Shown here: positions 31,557 to 42,909 of the stretch, in pieces
Layout: each line of letters opens with the position of its first letter
How positions within the stretch are numbered: the first letter of the stretch is position 1
Origin: Stemphylium vesicarium
Taxonomy: Eukaryota > Ascomycota > Dothideomycetes > Pleosporales > Pleosporaceae
NCBI GenBank assembly: GCA_004380135.1
Contig: QXCR01000117.1
Coordinates: 27,996 to 91,995 of the forward strand
Reading direction: 5' to 3'
DNA: 64,000 bases
Made by a program: the position numbers and the translations under genes
The notes under the pieces: generated by a model
The model's database searches: none
Told to the model about the DNA's origin: nothing
What the model saw: the letters and a program-made list of their open reading frames with translations, nothing else

Positions 31557-33108
31557 TCAAGCATGTTGTCTCGCTTCCACATCCTCACTATACTGCCTTC
31601 CTCCATACTTGCCCTCATCCACCCCTGTAACAATTGCCATGTCCTCATCTGCAGCCACATCAAAGTTCCTGCCCCGGTATTCAGGTCCCAATACTGTAAG
31701 CAGTATGACATACGCATATACGCATCCCATGAAGATGCAGATGACCAAGCCATACTTGTACCGCGTGGTCTCGCCCTTGGGCGGGAGCGGGAACCTCTCG
31801 CCGATGGTCGCCTCGATAGTAGATGATGCAGATGAAGCGAGATTGCCAAGTTGGTAACTAGTTCCGACGACAAAGGTACGGAAGGAACCTGGGGAAAGCT
31901 CCATGAGGTGGATCGGGATGACACCCCAGGCGCCCTGGACGCAGAATTGTTGGAAAAATGCTGCAGCTATGACTGCATTGCTAGACGTGAAGGTATAGGG
32001 GTAAAGCAGTGCGCCGCCAATCACGCACATGACGATGATGCTGATGCGACGTCCAAAGATAGAAGATGAGTAGCCGACAACAGTGCCGCCAGTCATGGCG
32101 CCAAGGTTTGCTACGACCTGGGTGACGGTAACTTGATCCGCAGAGAAGTTATATTGGTTGCTTAGCATGGTCGGGTAGAGATCCTGGCTTCCGTGCGACA
32201 TGAAGTTAAAGCCGGCCATGAGCAGTACGAGGTATACAAGTAGCATCCAGTGTCGTTTCAGCGCAACCTTGCCTTCTTCAGCAAATACTTTTGCGGCGTT
32301 GGGTTGTTCTTCGCGGATGCGCTTGCGCTCGAGGTAGGCGTTCGTCTCGGGAAGGCAGAGACGGAAGATGATGATAAGCACTGGAGGTCCTGCACCGAAC
32401 CAGAAGAGAGGGCGCCATCCATGGCCGACAGTGTCAACAAAGGCGCGGGCAAATACAGTCGCAAGAAGATAGCCAAACGCATAGCCTTGCTGCAAGATAC
32501 CCGACATGATACCGCGAGCTTCTTCAGGACAGTCTTCAAGAGCTGTTCAAAAGTCAGATACTACGCAGCGACCAAAAAAAAAAGAAGGAAAAGAGCTTAC
32601 CGGTCGCAGCTGCGTTTCCATATAATCCACCCATCGCAATACCGAATAAAGCCCTCACACCCAGGAACTGGTTGTAGGTAGAGCAGAAACCCGTTCCCAA
32701 CTCCAACACGATGAACAACAGGTTGTTGATGATGAACGGCCACTTCCTTCCATATCGATCAGCGGCCAAACCAAAGATGATGCTTCCCACGCTTCTCAGC
32801 ATAAGAACCAGCGTGATGCCCCATGTGATGTCGGCTTTGGTCTTTCCAAATGTATCGGCGAGATCGGAGACAGTCAAGGAGACGGTGAAGAAGTCAAATG
32901 CATCCCACGTCCAGGCAAAGAAAGCAACAGCGAAGAAGAGCCATTGCTGCAAGCTGAGCATGCGGAGGAGGGTGATGGGATTGTTGACCTTGTCGTGCGC
33001 GGGCTTGAGCGAGGGGATGCGGGTTGCGAGGTAACGACCCACGGTCATCTTTGGTGCGGGTGGCACATACTCGCGCTGCACCGTGTCGTCGTACTTTTCG
33101 TTAGCCAT
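31557..33108 (-). CDS. JEN-type carboxylate/lactate proton symporter (MFS, SHS family)
   Basis: Two exons, 33108-32601 and 32542-31557, with a 58-nt intron (GTAAGC, CTGAC, AACAG), encode 497 aa with about 12 membrane helices. The fingerprint of the Jen1 family, NxxS/THxS/TQDxxxT, is present as NFMSHGSQDLYPT. The N-terminus RMLSLQQWLFFAVAFFAWTW leads to helix 1 with DAFDFF, then AADRYGRKWPFI between helices 2 and 3. The substrates expected from the family are short mono- or dicarboxylates (lactate, pyruvate, acetate, succinate) taken up at the plasma membrane, usually glucose-repressed. Both fingerprint and helices are intact. Confidence 0.92.
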
Positions 33109-34287
33109 TTCGAACGAGCTCAGACTGACAGACTGCTAGATTTACAGGGCTTTCGAGACGGGTACGATGCGCCTTTTAAATGCATCCGAATTTCATCCAG
33201 ATCGCCGTCCAACCACGGTTCCAGTCCAAAGCTGACCCATGACTATCGCTGCCGACGACTGCATGTCCGACATGCTCATGACTTCCCCGCATGAAGCTGT
33301 CCATCCAATGAGTACCCTGCGGAAGGCGGCAAGATGGGCTTCAGTGGGTTAGTGCATAGCAGGGGCTAGTACCGCCAACAAGGGCTGTGGCGTGTTAAGA
33401 GTGGTCAAGAGTTGATAAGCGTCGCTTGGCTGGGAAACGCGGCACACAAAAGCTTTGTCAAGGGACACCGAAAAGCTTGGTCGACGTCAAGGCGTCGTGG
33501 GCACCAACGGCGTGAACACGGTGCTTGGAAGTGGTACATGGTGGGTAGAACGTCACTCACGTCATGACAAGGCACATCACGTTGGTTAATAAGTAAGCAT
33601 TACAGTGTCGATGAAGGAAAGAAGGTGCAGTCTGTAGGGGCCTGCGCTTATCGTTATCGCCATGTTTGTTGGGTAAGAGACAGTTCAACAGTCAGCGCCT
33701 TTGGAATAGCCTTAGCTGTTGCTGGTGCCGCTAGTAGCGTTGTCTACTCACCGACCCATGAACCAATCCCCACATCTGGGGTAATCTCGGGGTAACAACA
33801 CTGTCATGCTTGTCACGCTTCCACTGATTTCTTTCCCCGACACGAGCACCGCGTTGCTAAGCGGTCAGCTTGCATATGGATTGGGCAGGACTCCACGCCA
33901 CAGTGTGAGTAACAGCATGTGGCTCACGGCTAAACGGCTGAGAGATGGAGCTCCGCGTGCGACAGTCGGACCTTCATCCCCATGGCGATAAATTTATCCC
34001 CGACGCGAAAGTTCGGCACAGTCAAACCTGGATTGCGTCCGGACTAGGCAGGCCAATGGATGACTAGACATATTCTTGACGCACCCTGAAATATTCTCTA
34101 GCTCATATTCGTTCATGCCTATAATCGCAATGATGCTACTTCGTGCAAAAGATGCCGAGACTCGTCTAAGTGGCGTACAAGAATCCCAACATGATGCAAA
34201 TCGCTGACACAAACGCCGAAAGATCAAATGCGATGCTGAAATGCTTTCTCTCAAATCTCAAAGACTAATGTTTTGGTGGCACAGCCA
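33109..34287. other. Intergenic region, JEN transporter / SulP transporter 3' flank
   Basis: About 1.2 kb. No gene recognised; frames of 60-86 codons here lack domains and splice extensions. Confidence 0.4.
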
Positions 34288-36876
34288 TCAAGCCCGGCTG
34301 GAGACAGCCCTCGAGCTTTCCGCGGAACTCCCCCACTCCTCCGTCAGACGCTCTAGCTCCGTCATGCGAAGCGCCTCTTCAACGCTTTCCACAAAATGCC
34401 TCGGCCCACCACACATTTCAATAATGCCGCTCTTGTCGAACAGCTGGTAGACCGGACTTGACTCCCTAGGCACTCTGCAGAAAAAGACTCTAACCTCTCG
34501 CTTTCGGTAAGACTCTACAATCTCAGCGAGGACCTGTGCGCCAGCGCCGTCAAGCGATGTAACTCCGTGGACATCGAAAATGACGTTTTTGTTGTTTTCT
34601 GCACGGCGGACGCGTGGCAGGGCTGGGTGTGCCATATCTGTGCCGTGGTCTTCAAGGCGACGAAGACGCGTCTTGAGATTTCCAGTGTTTGCAAAGGTCA
34701 AGGGTTCTGGGATCTTGACAATCAAGCATCCATCAATAAATTCAACGTCCCCAGAATGATTCTCCGCGTTGGAGAACTGGTTGGTTGTACCGGGCACGCG
34801 ACCCAGAATCTGAATGCGAGGACGGACTGAATGGCGAATCAGACGCAGAAGAGACAGGCCGATACCAACGCCAATACCTCGCTTCAGATCCCATACAATG
34901 GTGATGAAGAAGATGAGGCCCATGAGGATAAGCTCTGACCAGGCGCCAATCTTCCAGAAGAACTTGATGTCATGTGGCGCTTCTTCCACAAGCGAGTAAG
35001 CAACGACGGAGACCATGGCGCAGAGAACGCCCTTGGGTAGATAGTAGAAGTAAGGCAGCATGAAAACAGTGCACAGGATGGTGATGACGGAGAGCATGAT
35101 GGAGCTCACTGGCGTCAACCCACCAGTTGATGCGTTGACCTTGGAGCGGCCATAGCCACCAAAGGCTGGAAGAGCCATGAAGAGTCCACCAGTTATATTT
35201 GCGGTACCCAATGCAATCAGCTCTCGGTTTGCGCTGAGCGGCATCTGTACACCTTCTTTGTTTTGCTCACCGCTGCCCAAGGACTTGGCTGCAACAGAAG
35301 ACTCGAAGAAGCCCAGCATAGCGATGATGAGAGCCGTGTTAATAGCGTCTCCCACGTATTTGAGACTCGATGTCTCGAACGGGAAATGGACTGAGAACAG
35401 CTTGGCGTTGGAATTGACTTCTCCTAGTACGGCGAGGCCTTGTTCGTCTAGACGGTATCTCCAAGTCAGTATGGCAGCGAGTACGACGACGACGAAGCGA
35501 TCAGGAATGTATGCAACGTTGGGGTAACGCGGCTGCATACGCTTCTTGAATTCTCTGGATCATGGTTAGCTATGAAGTCGGCCGGCATTCCCTTGTGCTA
35601 CGTACCTGAAGAACATGATAATGGCGAATGCAGTGAACGACATGGCACAGGTGAGACCATGTGCGTTGCCAAGGTTACGGAAGAGGAAGATGACCTTGTC
35701 CAGACAACTCCCGTGAGACACCTGATCGGCGGCAAGCCTTGCTAGCCCCAACTGGGGGATGCTCTGGTCGACGAAGATGACGACACCAATAGCGCTGATG
35801 AAGCCGCGCAAAAAGGGTCTGCTCAAAACATTGTCCAGGAATCCAAGCCTGAAGAAGCCTGCAAGGAGGATGAAAGCACCGGCCATGCAGGTGACAATGC
35901 CAGCGATTTCAGCGTTGCGCCTGCCGTCGTTGTCGTGTGTGGTGCCCTTCTTGATGTTCTCGCGCACAATCTCTCCCACCAAGAGCGAGCCCGGTGCTTC
36001 AGGACCTACAATCATCTGCGGGCATGTGCCCAGTACCGCGTAGATGAGAGGGTTCAGGGCGAAACTGTAGAGACCGTGTACCGGAGGCAGATGTGCAAGA
36101 TTGGAGGCGTAGGACAGTGCCATGGGAATGTAGAAAGAGGCCATGGTAATGGCAGCAATCAGGTCACCCTTGAAGTAGCGCCACTTGTACTGCTGGGTCC
36201 AGTTGAGCACGGGAATGTAGTACTTGAGGTACATCATGCGCTTGTCCTTGATGCCATGGCGCTCGGCGAGCCAGCGGGTGGTGCTCATCTTCTGCGGGTT
36301 GCCCTTGTTCATGACGCCGTCGGCAAAGGTATCGCCCAGCAGTGCATGTGCCGCGTCTGGCGCATCGCCCTCGGCAGTCTCTTGTATGCCGGGGAAGGTG
36401 CCTCCAAAGCTCTGGTCTGAGTGTATGCTCCCAGCAAAGCTGCCATAGTTGCGATGTACCGCCGGCCTCTCGGCACCTCGGTTGAACGTGTCCCAGTCCT
36501 GGTGGCTCAGCAGCCGTGTCCGCGCAGTTGGCTCGAGGTCGACTTCTATGATGCCGCCGGACCGGCCAAGATTCTCGCGCGTGGTGTGTATAGACGTCGC
36601 ATCGGTTGAGGGCTGGATGCCGTCGGTGGAGAACTCGAGGTCATGGGGCGCGTCGCTGCTAGAGGGCTCGGGCTCGTCGTCGTCGTAATAGCGGCGGTGA
36701 TGCATTGCTTCCTCGGGAGAATTTGACGAGTCGGAGGGGACATGGGCCTGTCGCAGCTGGCTGGGCGTCGTCGGAGCGTGTGCGTGACGGGCGCTGGCAT
36801 TCGAAGAGTCGCGCGAGTGTGAGGGGGCTCTCGCAGGCGGGCTGCTCTCGTCTGCGTTGCTTCTCTTGGGCGGCAT
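34288..36876 (-). CDS. SulP/SLC26 anion (sulfate) transporter with STAS domain
   Basis: Exons 36876-35606 and 35554-34288 flank a 51-nt intron (GTACGT, GCTAAC, CCAG) that joins FFR-EFKKRMQPRYP. The product is 845 aa. A long hydrophilic Ser/Asp/Glu-rich N-terminus (about 210 residues) precedes the membrane domain, which opens with YYIPVLNWTQQYKWRYFKGD. Typical SulP phrases include MALSYASNLAHLPPVHGLYS and IVGPEAPGSLLVGE. A cytosolic STAS domain lies at about residues 660-810 (FIDGCLIVKIPEPLTFANTG, VIFDVHGVTSLDGAGAQVL). The wording resembles the yeast YPR003C branch rather than the high-affinity Sul1/Sul2 permeases. It may therefore act on an internal membrane and carry an anion other than sulfate. 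Confidence 0.9.
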
Positions 36877-37401
36877 CTTGAATATGGATTGGACCAGCGA
36901 ATCGGAGTATGGCTATTACCGGGACGTTCTCGACCGATTGTTCTCACCGGCAATCATGGCGCTCTCGTCTCAACGAAGACAAGAGGAGAAGAAAAGCATG
37001 GACGTTGAGGTGCATAGTGATTTTCAACGGCGGGCGAGAATCCTACCTAGCTTCTAACCTCAGTCAGGGCCGGCCGTCGAGTAATGCACGTGCGCTTACT
37101 TTGGTATGCGATGCGATCGAGACTCGTGCCCATCCATGTCTCACCCGTCGTCGGCTATGTCATCGAGCAAACGGTGAATGGCTCGGCAGCCCTGCAGTAG
37201 CGCCGTTCTCGGAGCTCGAATTTGGAGGCTCGGCGAAAAAGGCCAGGGCACATGGAGTCATCGTGGGTGGTGGTATTAGTCCGCGCCGACCATACTCGAC
37301 ACTCCGAGATCCGTTGCATCGCCTATAAGACAGAACGAGGATAGAAGACGTGTTTCCAATTGACTTTTGAGACGACTAAACTATCTCTTCCTTACATCAA
37401 C
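36877..37401. other. Divergent intergenic region, SulP / LYS1
   Basis: 525 bases; divergent promoters, no further gene. Confidence 0.4.
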
Positions 37402-38668
37402 ATGGCATTCCCCACTCTCCACGCCCGCGCAGAGGCCAAACCTCTTGAGCATCGCTCATGGTGGGTAGTTGCATGTCTAGTACTCGCAGTCATTTTACTA
37501 ACAACATCACCAGCCTCACACCCACCACTGCGAAGAAGTTGCTCGACGCTGGCTACCCCGTCCTTGTCGAGCGCTCGCCCAAGGACCCCAACTATGCCCG
37601 CATCTTCAAAGATGAGGAGTTTGAGCAGGCAGGCGCAACCCTCATTGAGGAAGGCGCATACAAGACGGCGCCCAAGGACCGAATTATCCTTGGACTGAAG
37701 GAACTACCCGAGGACAAGTTCCCCCTTGAGCACACATTCGTACATTTCGCACACTGCTACAAGCAGCAAGGCGGCTGGGAAGAAGTACTCGCGAGGTTCC
37801 CCCGCGGTGGAGGCACACTATATGATCTCGAGTTCCTACAAGACGAGTCAGGCAGGCGCGTTGCTGCTTTCGGCTACCACGCCGGTTTCGTCGGTGCTGC
37901 TCTTGCTATCAAAGTATGTTAAGGAGGAAGGAGCAGTCTTGTTCCAATGCTGACTCTTGCCAGACATGGGCGTGGCAACTCACCCACCCCAACGGCGAGC
38001 CCCTTCCTGGTCTCGAGACCTTTACGGAAGGTCGCGGCTACTACAATAACGAAGACGAGCTGATTGCCCAGCTCAAAGAGGATGTAGCCGCTGGAGAGAA
38101 AGTTGCTGGCAACAAGCCCAGCAGTCTGGTACTGGGAGCCCTTGGCCGATGCGGCTCTGGTGCTGTCGATCTGCTCGAGAAGATTGGCTGCTCCGAAATC
38201 AAGAAGTGGGATCTGGCCGAGACCAAGGAGCGTGACGGTCCATACCCCGAGATCATCGAGTCGGACATCTTCGTCAACTGCATCTACCTCTCCAAACCCA
38301 TCCCGCCTTTCGTCAGCAAGGAGAGCCTTCAGTCAGCCAACCGCAAGTTGAGTGTCGTCTGCGATGTCTCATGCGACACCACCAACCCCCACAACCCCAT
38401 CCCCATCTACGACATCAACACCACCTTCGACAAGCCCACAGTCGGTGTATCTGTTGAGGGTAACGGTCCCAGGCTCTCCGTCATCTCCATTGACCATCTG
38501 CCATCTGCGCTACCCCGCGAGTCGTCAGAAGCCTTCAGCAACGCCCTGCTGCCCAGCTTGATGGCCCTCAAGGACCGCGCAACAACGCCAGTTTGGCAAG
38601 GAGCCGAGAAGCTGTTCCAAGAAAAGGTACAAACACTGCCAGGCGGTATTCCCAAGAAGGAGGTATAG
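37402..38668 (+). CDS. LYS1: Saccharopine dehydrogenase (NAD+, L-lysine-forming)
   Basis: The last step of the fungal alpha-aminoadipate pathway: saccharopine + NAD+ to lysine + 2-oxoglutarate. Exons are 37402-37460, 37514-37913 and 37964-38668. The introns are 53 nt (CTAAC) and 50 nt (CTGAC), and the product is 387 aa. Landmarks are KPLEHRSCLTPTTAKKLLDAG at the N-terminus with the substrate-binding Lys/His region, FAHCYKQQGGWEEVLARFPR, FGYHAGFVGAALAIK, the dinucleotide-binding loop LGALGRCGSGAVDL, and VSCDTTNPHNPIPIYD. The C-terminus has extra residues after PGGIPKKEV-type ends seen in relatives; it lacks an obvious SKL-type peroxisome signal. Confidence 0.95.
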
Positions 38669-39098
38669 AGCTTTACAGCGACATCACACGAAGTGGTGTT
38701 TAGATGATATCACGAATTACACGCAAGACTAAATAAAACAAAGAAAGCGCGTAGCGATCAAAGCATCAAATGTTCTCCAAAGTTTTGTATTCGACTAACT
38801 GTAAACTCTTGGCACGCTGTTCAACTTGGTGGAATGCAAGTTCTGCCATCTGCATGTGGCCATCCCAAATGCAAGACGCAAGTCGTGGAGGGAAGCCATG
38901 CGCCAGCCTTCCAAATAAAAGTCTTTGAGGCAAAAGAGCGACATGTGCGCCATCAGACATTGCCTCCATTGATACGCCTCGCAGACATCCTAATACCAAA
39001 AGAAAAAAACATCCCATCCCGCAAATTGACCTGTACTTCAAAACCCCATCACCCACCAACCCTTCCACACAGTCCCAAGCATCTACCCCACCAACCCC
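38669..39098. other. Convergent intergenic region, LYS1 / SANT-like gene
   Basis: 430 bases of overlapping 3' flanks; no gene. Confidence 0.4.
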
Positions 39099-40179
39099 TC
39101 AAATCTCATGAAACCTCCTCACCAACTCCTCCGGTTCATAAAACCTCGTCCCAACCCTCTCCATCTCATCCGCCACCAACTTCCAAAAATTCCTCTCAAC
39201 TTTCGCCACAGCCTGAACCAGCATCTCCGTCTTCTCCACCGACGCCAGCTCCCCACGCACAACATCAGCACCGCCGACAAACTGTCGCATATTGTCCTTG
39301 AGCTCAGTAGCATTGTTGTAGTCCTTGATCCGCTTCTTTCCCGCCTTGTTGTTAGACGTGTTGGTCATGTTGTCCGAGGCAGTCAGGTGCGGGTGGCGAA
39401 GGTGCATGTAGTCTTTTGCGTCGAAGCCGATTTCCGCCAGGGGCTTGGGGACGACTTGGGCGCTGCGGACGTAGCGGCTGTATACTGTGTTGGGGGTGAA
39501 GGTTGCGGGTTCGTTTTTCGCGAGACGCTGTGCGTTTAGGTGGGCGGCGATTTCGCTCCATTGTTGGTTTTGGTCTTGCCGGAGGGTTTTGATTAGCTTG
39601 TTTTCGGCGTCTTCGGTCGCAGTGAAGGCGTGGTTGGAGGGGTTTGTGGCAGCGGGGACGCGTGGGGCGATGTTGGACGGGATCTCGCTCTTGAGGGCGC
39701 GGGCGCGGGCCAGTCCGTCCATGATGGTGGAGGCGTTGGGCGGGGTGTTGGAGGGTCGGTCGAGGATGGTGCTACTTTTGACGATGAGGGTGGGCTGGGA
39801 ATATTCTGGTTCGAAGAGTGGAGAGAGGCTTCTGTTGCTGGCTGGTGTTGGGGTGTTGGGCGTAGAGATGGTGTCGGAGTAGTCGCTGTCATCGTTTGCG
39901 GTTGTTCCTTAGTCCCCTCCTTCTATATATAACGCTAGTGGGAGACTCACCTTCGTTTGCAGAAACGGGACTCAGGTGAGAGAGCTGGAAACTGTCGTTG
40001 ACCGCCTTTCCGACGGGCCTATTCATAAGTCGCTCGCCAATGAGTCTTTGAAGCTTCGCCCTCGCGCACGTGGCCCGTTTTACTGGAAAGTCGATACTCA
40101 TTGTCGGTTTCGTAGAAGAAGACTTTGTCGTCTTTTTCTGCAACAGGGCGGGTGGATGCTGAGATGTGCGGTCTACCAT
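39099..40179 (-). CDS. SANT/Myb-like domain protein
   Basis: Two exons, 40179-39951 and 39907-39099, with a very short intron (43 nt, GTGAGT...ACTAAG) that keeps frame (SANE-G-TTANDSDYSD), 345 aa. An ATG at 40101 (MSIDFPVKR) is an alternative start giving 319 aa. The middle is Pro/Ser/Thr-rich (TPNTPTPASNRSLSP). A Myb/SANT-like helical unit follows, ENKLIKTLRQDQNQQWSEIAAHLNAQ, with the spaced Trp and NTVYSRYVR third helix. The C-terminus is helical (LVQAVAKVERNFWKLVADEM). Probably a nuclear DNA- or chromatin-binding protein; targets unknown. The first-exon start is the weakest part of the model. Confidence 0.75.
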
Positions 40180-41118
40180 CACTGCCCACGATCTCTCCGG
40201 ATATTCCTGAGGGGCAGGCAGTAATTTCAAAGCCTGATTCATCATCACTGCAAGCGAATCAGCTATTTTTTCGAGGTATCTTGTCCCAATTGGTGGAATA
40301 TGAAGAATGGCAAAGGGAAACCAAGGAAAACGGTTACTTGTCGATTGCGCTTCAACCATACACCAAGCTGTCGGGTGCCTATCACATTGATCTCAAACGC
40401 GCGATCAATGCGACAACATCCTTCAATGCTGACTGAGAATCGACTTACCCGCTACTCAAGTCAACAAGGCCCATGTCGTGATCCATTTCCGCCAACTAAG
40501 CGCAGGTCGTGCAATACAATCTACAGTCTATTGTACAGGTCCGACAATCTCAATTGGAAACGGTGACAGTAGTGTAATGGTCGAAAGAGAAAAGGCTAGA
40601 ATCAACAATGCGCAGCGCGGTGATTTTATTGAAAATGTAAATGGGAACGAAGAGAGCACGACCCCTGTAGTGTCAAACAAATCGGAGGGGTGATGTGGGA
40701 CTTGGGAGTGGATGGTATGAGGGGTAGTAGTGAATATGTGGATAGTAGTAGGGTGTTGACCCCACGTTAGGTGCGTTTATTCCATTGCTCTCGTTTTGTT
40801 CATTCATATTTGTTGCACATGTCATGAAATTCTTGTACGCTGAGCTAGGATGTCACAATCTAGAGCTAAGAATTTCACGTTACTAAAGATATTGAGCAAA
40901 GGTTTGTAGTATTAAATGAAATACAAGACAGTATCTAGGGTAATGGCGTTGCAAGTAGAGTTGGACTGAAATACAACGAGTAGGTAGCTCATGAGATGAG
41001 CGACTGAGCCGATGGTGGAGGGCGGTCTTGGCGGTGGTGCGTTGGAGTACCTAGGTACCGGGACAGTGATGCGTCTCTCCAAACCCAGCCCATACAAGCA
41101 TCGAGCAGATGTCTACCA
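40180..41118. other. Intergenic region, SANT-like gene / ToxA-like gene
   Basis: About 940 bases; AT-richer toward 40850-40950; no gene is supported. Confidence 0.4.
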
Positions 41119-41622
41119 CTAGTTCTCAAGCTGCCACCACCAAGTGCCCTGAAGGCTAGGCAAGATAATGCATTCAGTAACCGTCGCCGCCTCGCGCCCA
41201 ACAGCAAGGCCAACCTCAACGCGAAGCTGATCCTGAATGGCACCAGTGTTCGAGTTACCTGCGTAGCGAGTCAAGATAATAGCATTTCCATACCGCTGTG
41301 ATCGGTTTGTGATGGTGACTGCTACATGACGATCAAGCAGGGTCGTCTGCGCATCGAGGGCAACGTGCACATTGTTGTTCGGGTCCCACGTGCTGCGTGT
41401 CTCCTCTCGGATTACCCACTGCCAGTTCGTTTGATGGCGCACGTCCACTGTGCGCGGCCTGATGCCAACAGACATGCACTGACCCTGACGCCGCATCAGG
41501 ACCGTGGCTGCTTCTTCGGCAGCAGCGCCGATGGGGAGAGGGTCGGCAGAGGGGAGCGCGAGACCATAGACAGCAGATGAAGCCATGAGGCCGAGGCTGA
41601 GGATCTGGTTGAGGAACTTCAT
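41119..41622 (-). CDS. Small secreted protein with ToxA-like architecture (candidate necrotrophic effector)
   Basis: 167 aa, one coding exon, ATG at 41622-41620. The signal peptide is about residues 1-20 (MKFLNQILSLGLMASSAVYG). A short Ala/Pro/Glu-rich pro-region ends in the dibasic pair RR at 44-45. Processing there would give a mature protein of 122 residues starting QGQCMS. It has only two cysteines (49 and 151) and ends WWWQLEN. Signal plus pro-domain plus dibasic cut, an N-terminal Gln next to a Cys-Met-Ser, two cysteines spanning a beta-rich domain and the terminal LEN match what I know of the host-selective toxin ToxA family. No RGD tripeptide is seen, so a ToxA-style integrin-like loop is not evident. 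Expected fate: secretion into the plant apoplast. Similarity is from memory, and fold comparison is needed to confirm homology. Confidence 0.8.
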   Translation of the reverse strand: MKFLNQILSLGLMASSAVYGLALPSADPLPIGAAAEEAATVLMRRQGQCMSVGIRPRTVDVRHQTNWQWVIREETRSTWDPNNNVHVALDAQTTLLDRHVAVTITNRSQRYGNAIILTRYAGNSNTGAIQDQLRVEVGLAVGREAATVTECIILPSLQGTWWWQLEN

Positions 41623-41646
41623 TGTTGCGGTTTTCGTGAAGTTCTC

Positions 41647-41694
41647 CTGGGGTTATTAGTCTTGTTCCAAGAGATATCCGACAGGAGTGTTTAC
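41647..41694 (-). promoter_or_regulatory. Likely 5'UTR intron of the ToxA-like gene
   Basis: The minus strand reads GTAAAC...GACTAATAACCCCAG, a 48-nt intron with a good branch site that ends 24 bases upstream of the ATG. Confidence 0.6.
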
Positions 41695-41847
41695 CTGAGT
41701 CGGTGATGTTTTGTTGAAGGGCTGCTGGTAACTGCGATCTCTGAGAGAAAGATGTAGTTTTTCGTGTAAAGTGGGCTTAGGATGCGATTGTAGTGGATAT
41801 GTTATTGAAGAGTTGAGTGATGAAGAAAGTACATGGACGATGGACTG

Positions 41848-41854
41848 ATTTATA
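41848..41854 (-). promoter_or_regulatory. TATA box of the ToxA-like gene
   Basis: TATAAAT on the minus strand, about 226 bases upstream of the ATG. This fits a leader of about 190 bases containing the 48-nt intron. Confidence 0.55.
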
Positions 41855-42909
41855 CTGCGCTCCCCACCCAATTTGTCAAGTTCAAATTCAGTGTCGCAAT
41901 GTAGTGCCGCAGCCCTCCGAGCTGTGAGAAGAGTAGTATCATGTGAGATTTGGTGGCTTACTTTGGGCAGTGAAACTACTTGATTGGGAACTTTAACAAA
42001 GGAATACGAAAGTATGGTTAAATACGACGGGAGATGGAATGCGTGGATGACGACAATGTCATCGCGACCTCTTTGCGTCTACGACTCCAAACTACGTAGG
42101 TAAATGCATAAGACTACACGTTTGTTGTCAAGAGTGGTATCGAGAGCAGAAATGGTTCTGATCACATTGACACCGTGGTATCAAGAATGGAGATAGTCGT
42201 CATCTCTTCTCAAGCTGTTTGACCGCATCAAAAAGCTGATGGAGCAAATATTCTATGGAGTATTCTTTCTGGAATTTAGGCAAGGATATCTCGGCACAGG
42301 GAAGAAAGGTTGCAATGTGTATCTCTTCATTGGTTCGCAATAGTATCGGATGAGTAGGATAGTCGTCATCGCGCTGACATGGTGGGTGTAAAATAGTCTA
42401 GTATTGCGAAACGTAGAATACGAAAACCGGACGAATTGAAGTCTGAAAGTCCGAAAAGTCTAAGAATAGTGAGGAGCCGAGCGGGGTTTTGTAGAGAAGT
42501 AGCAGTGTACGGGCTAGAGCTAGATAGAGTTGCGGCCGCACTTGCTCAACTGAAATGCCTAATATACGCGGTTAAATGCGATCGTTCCTCTGCGTCTATT
42601 CTTCCCGACCGCATTCATAGGCGGTGCAATGGATTGAACTCTGTCAGCAAGTACCGGATACACAATGGTTTGTAGTTCTCTTTTTGGAGGGCATTTTTAA
42701 CGTTGCCCGCGGGATGGTAGGGTACGAGTGATTTTCGCATGGCTCGATCGAATCCCTATGTTTACAGAAGTAAAGCTGCCACAATGACGCCGCTCAATAG
42801 CAACGCAGTCCTCTCATATGGTTGAACGCGCAGGATGGTTCCATTCTTTGACCAACATAAAATTTATCTATGTATCTTTTCCCCATCCTGCGATTGCGGA
42901 AGCCGATCT
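41855..42909. other. Intergenic region, ToxA-like gene promoter side / GH7 3' flank
   Basis: About 1.05 kb, moderately AT-rich, no gene and no transposon ends recognised. Confidence 0.4.
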
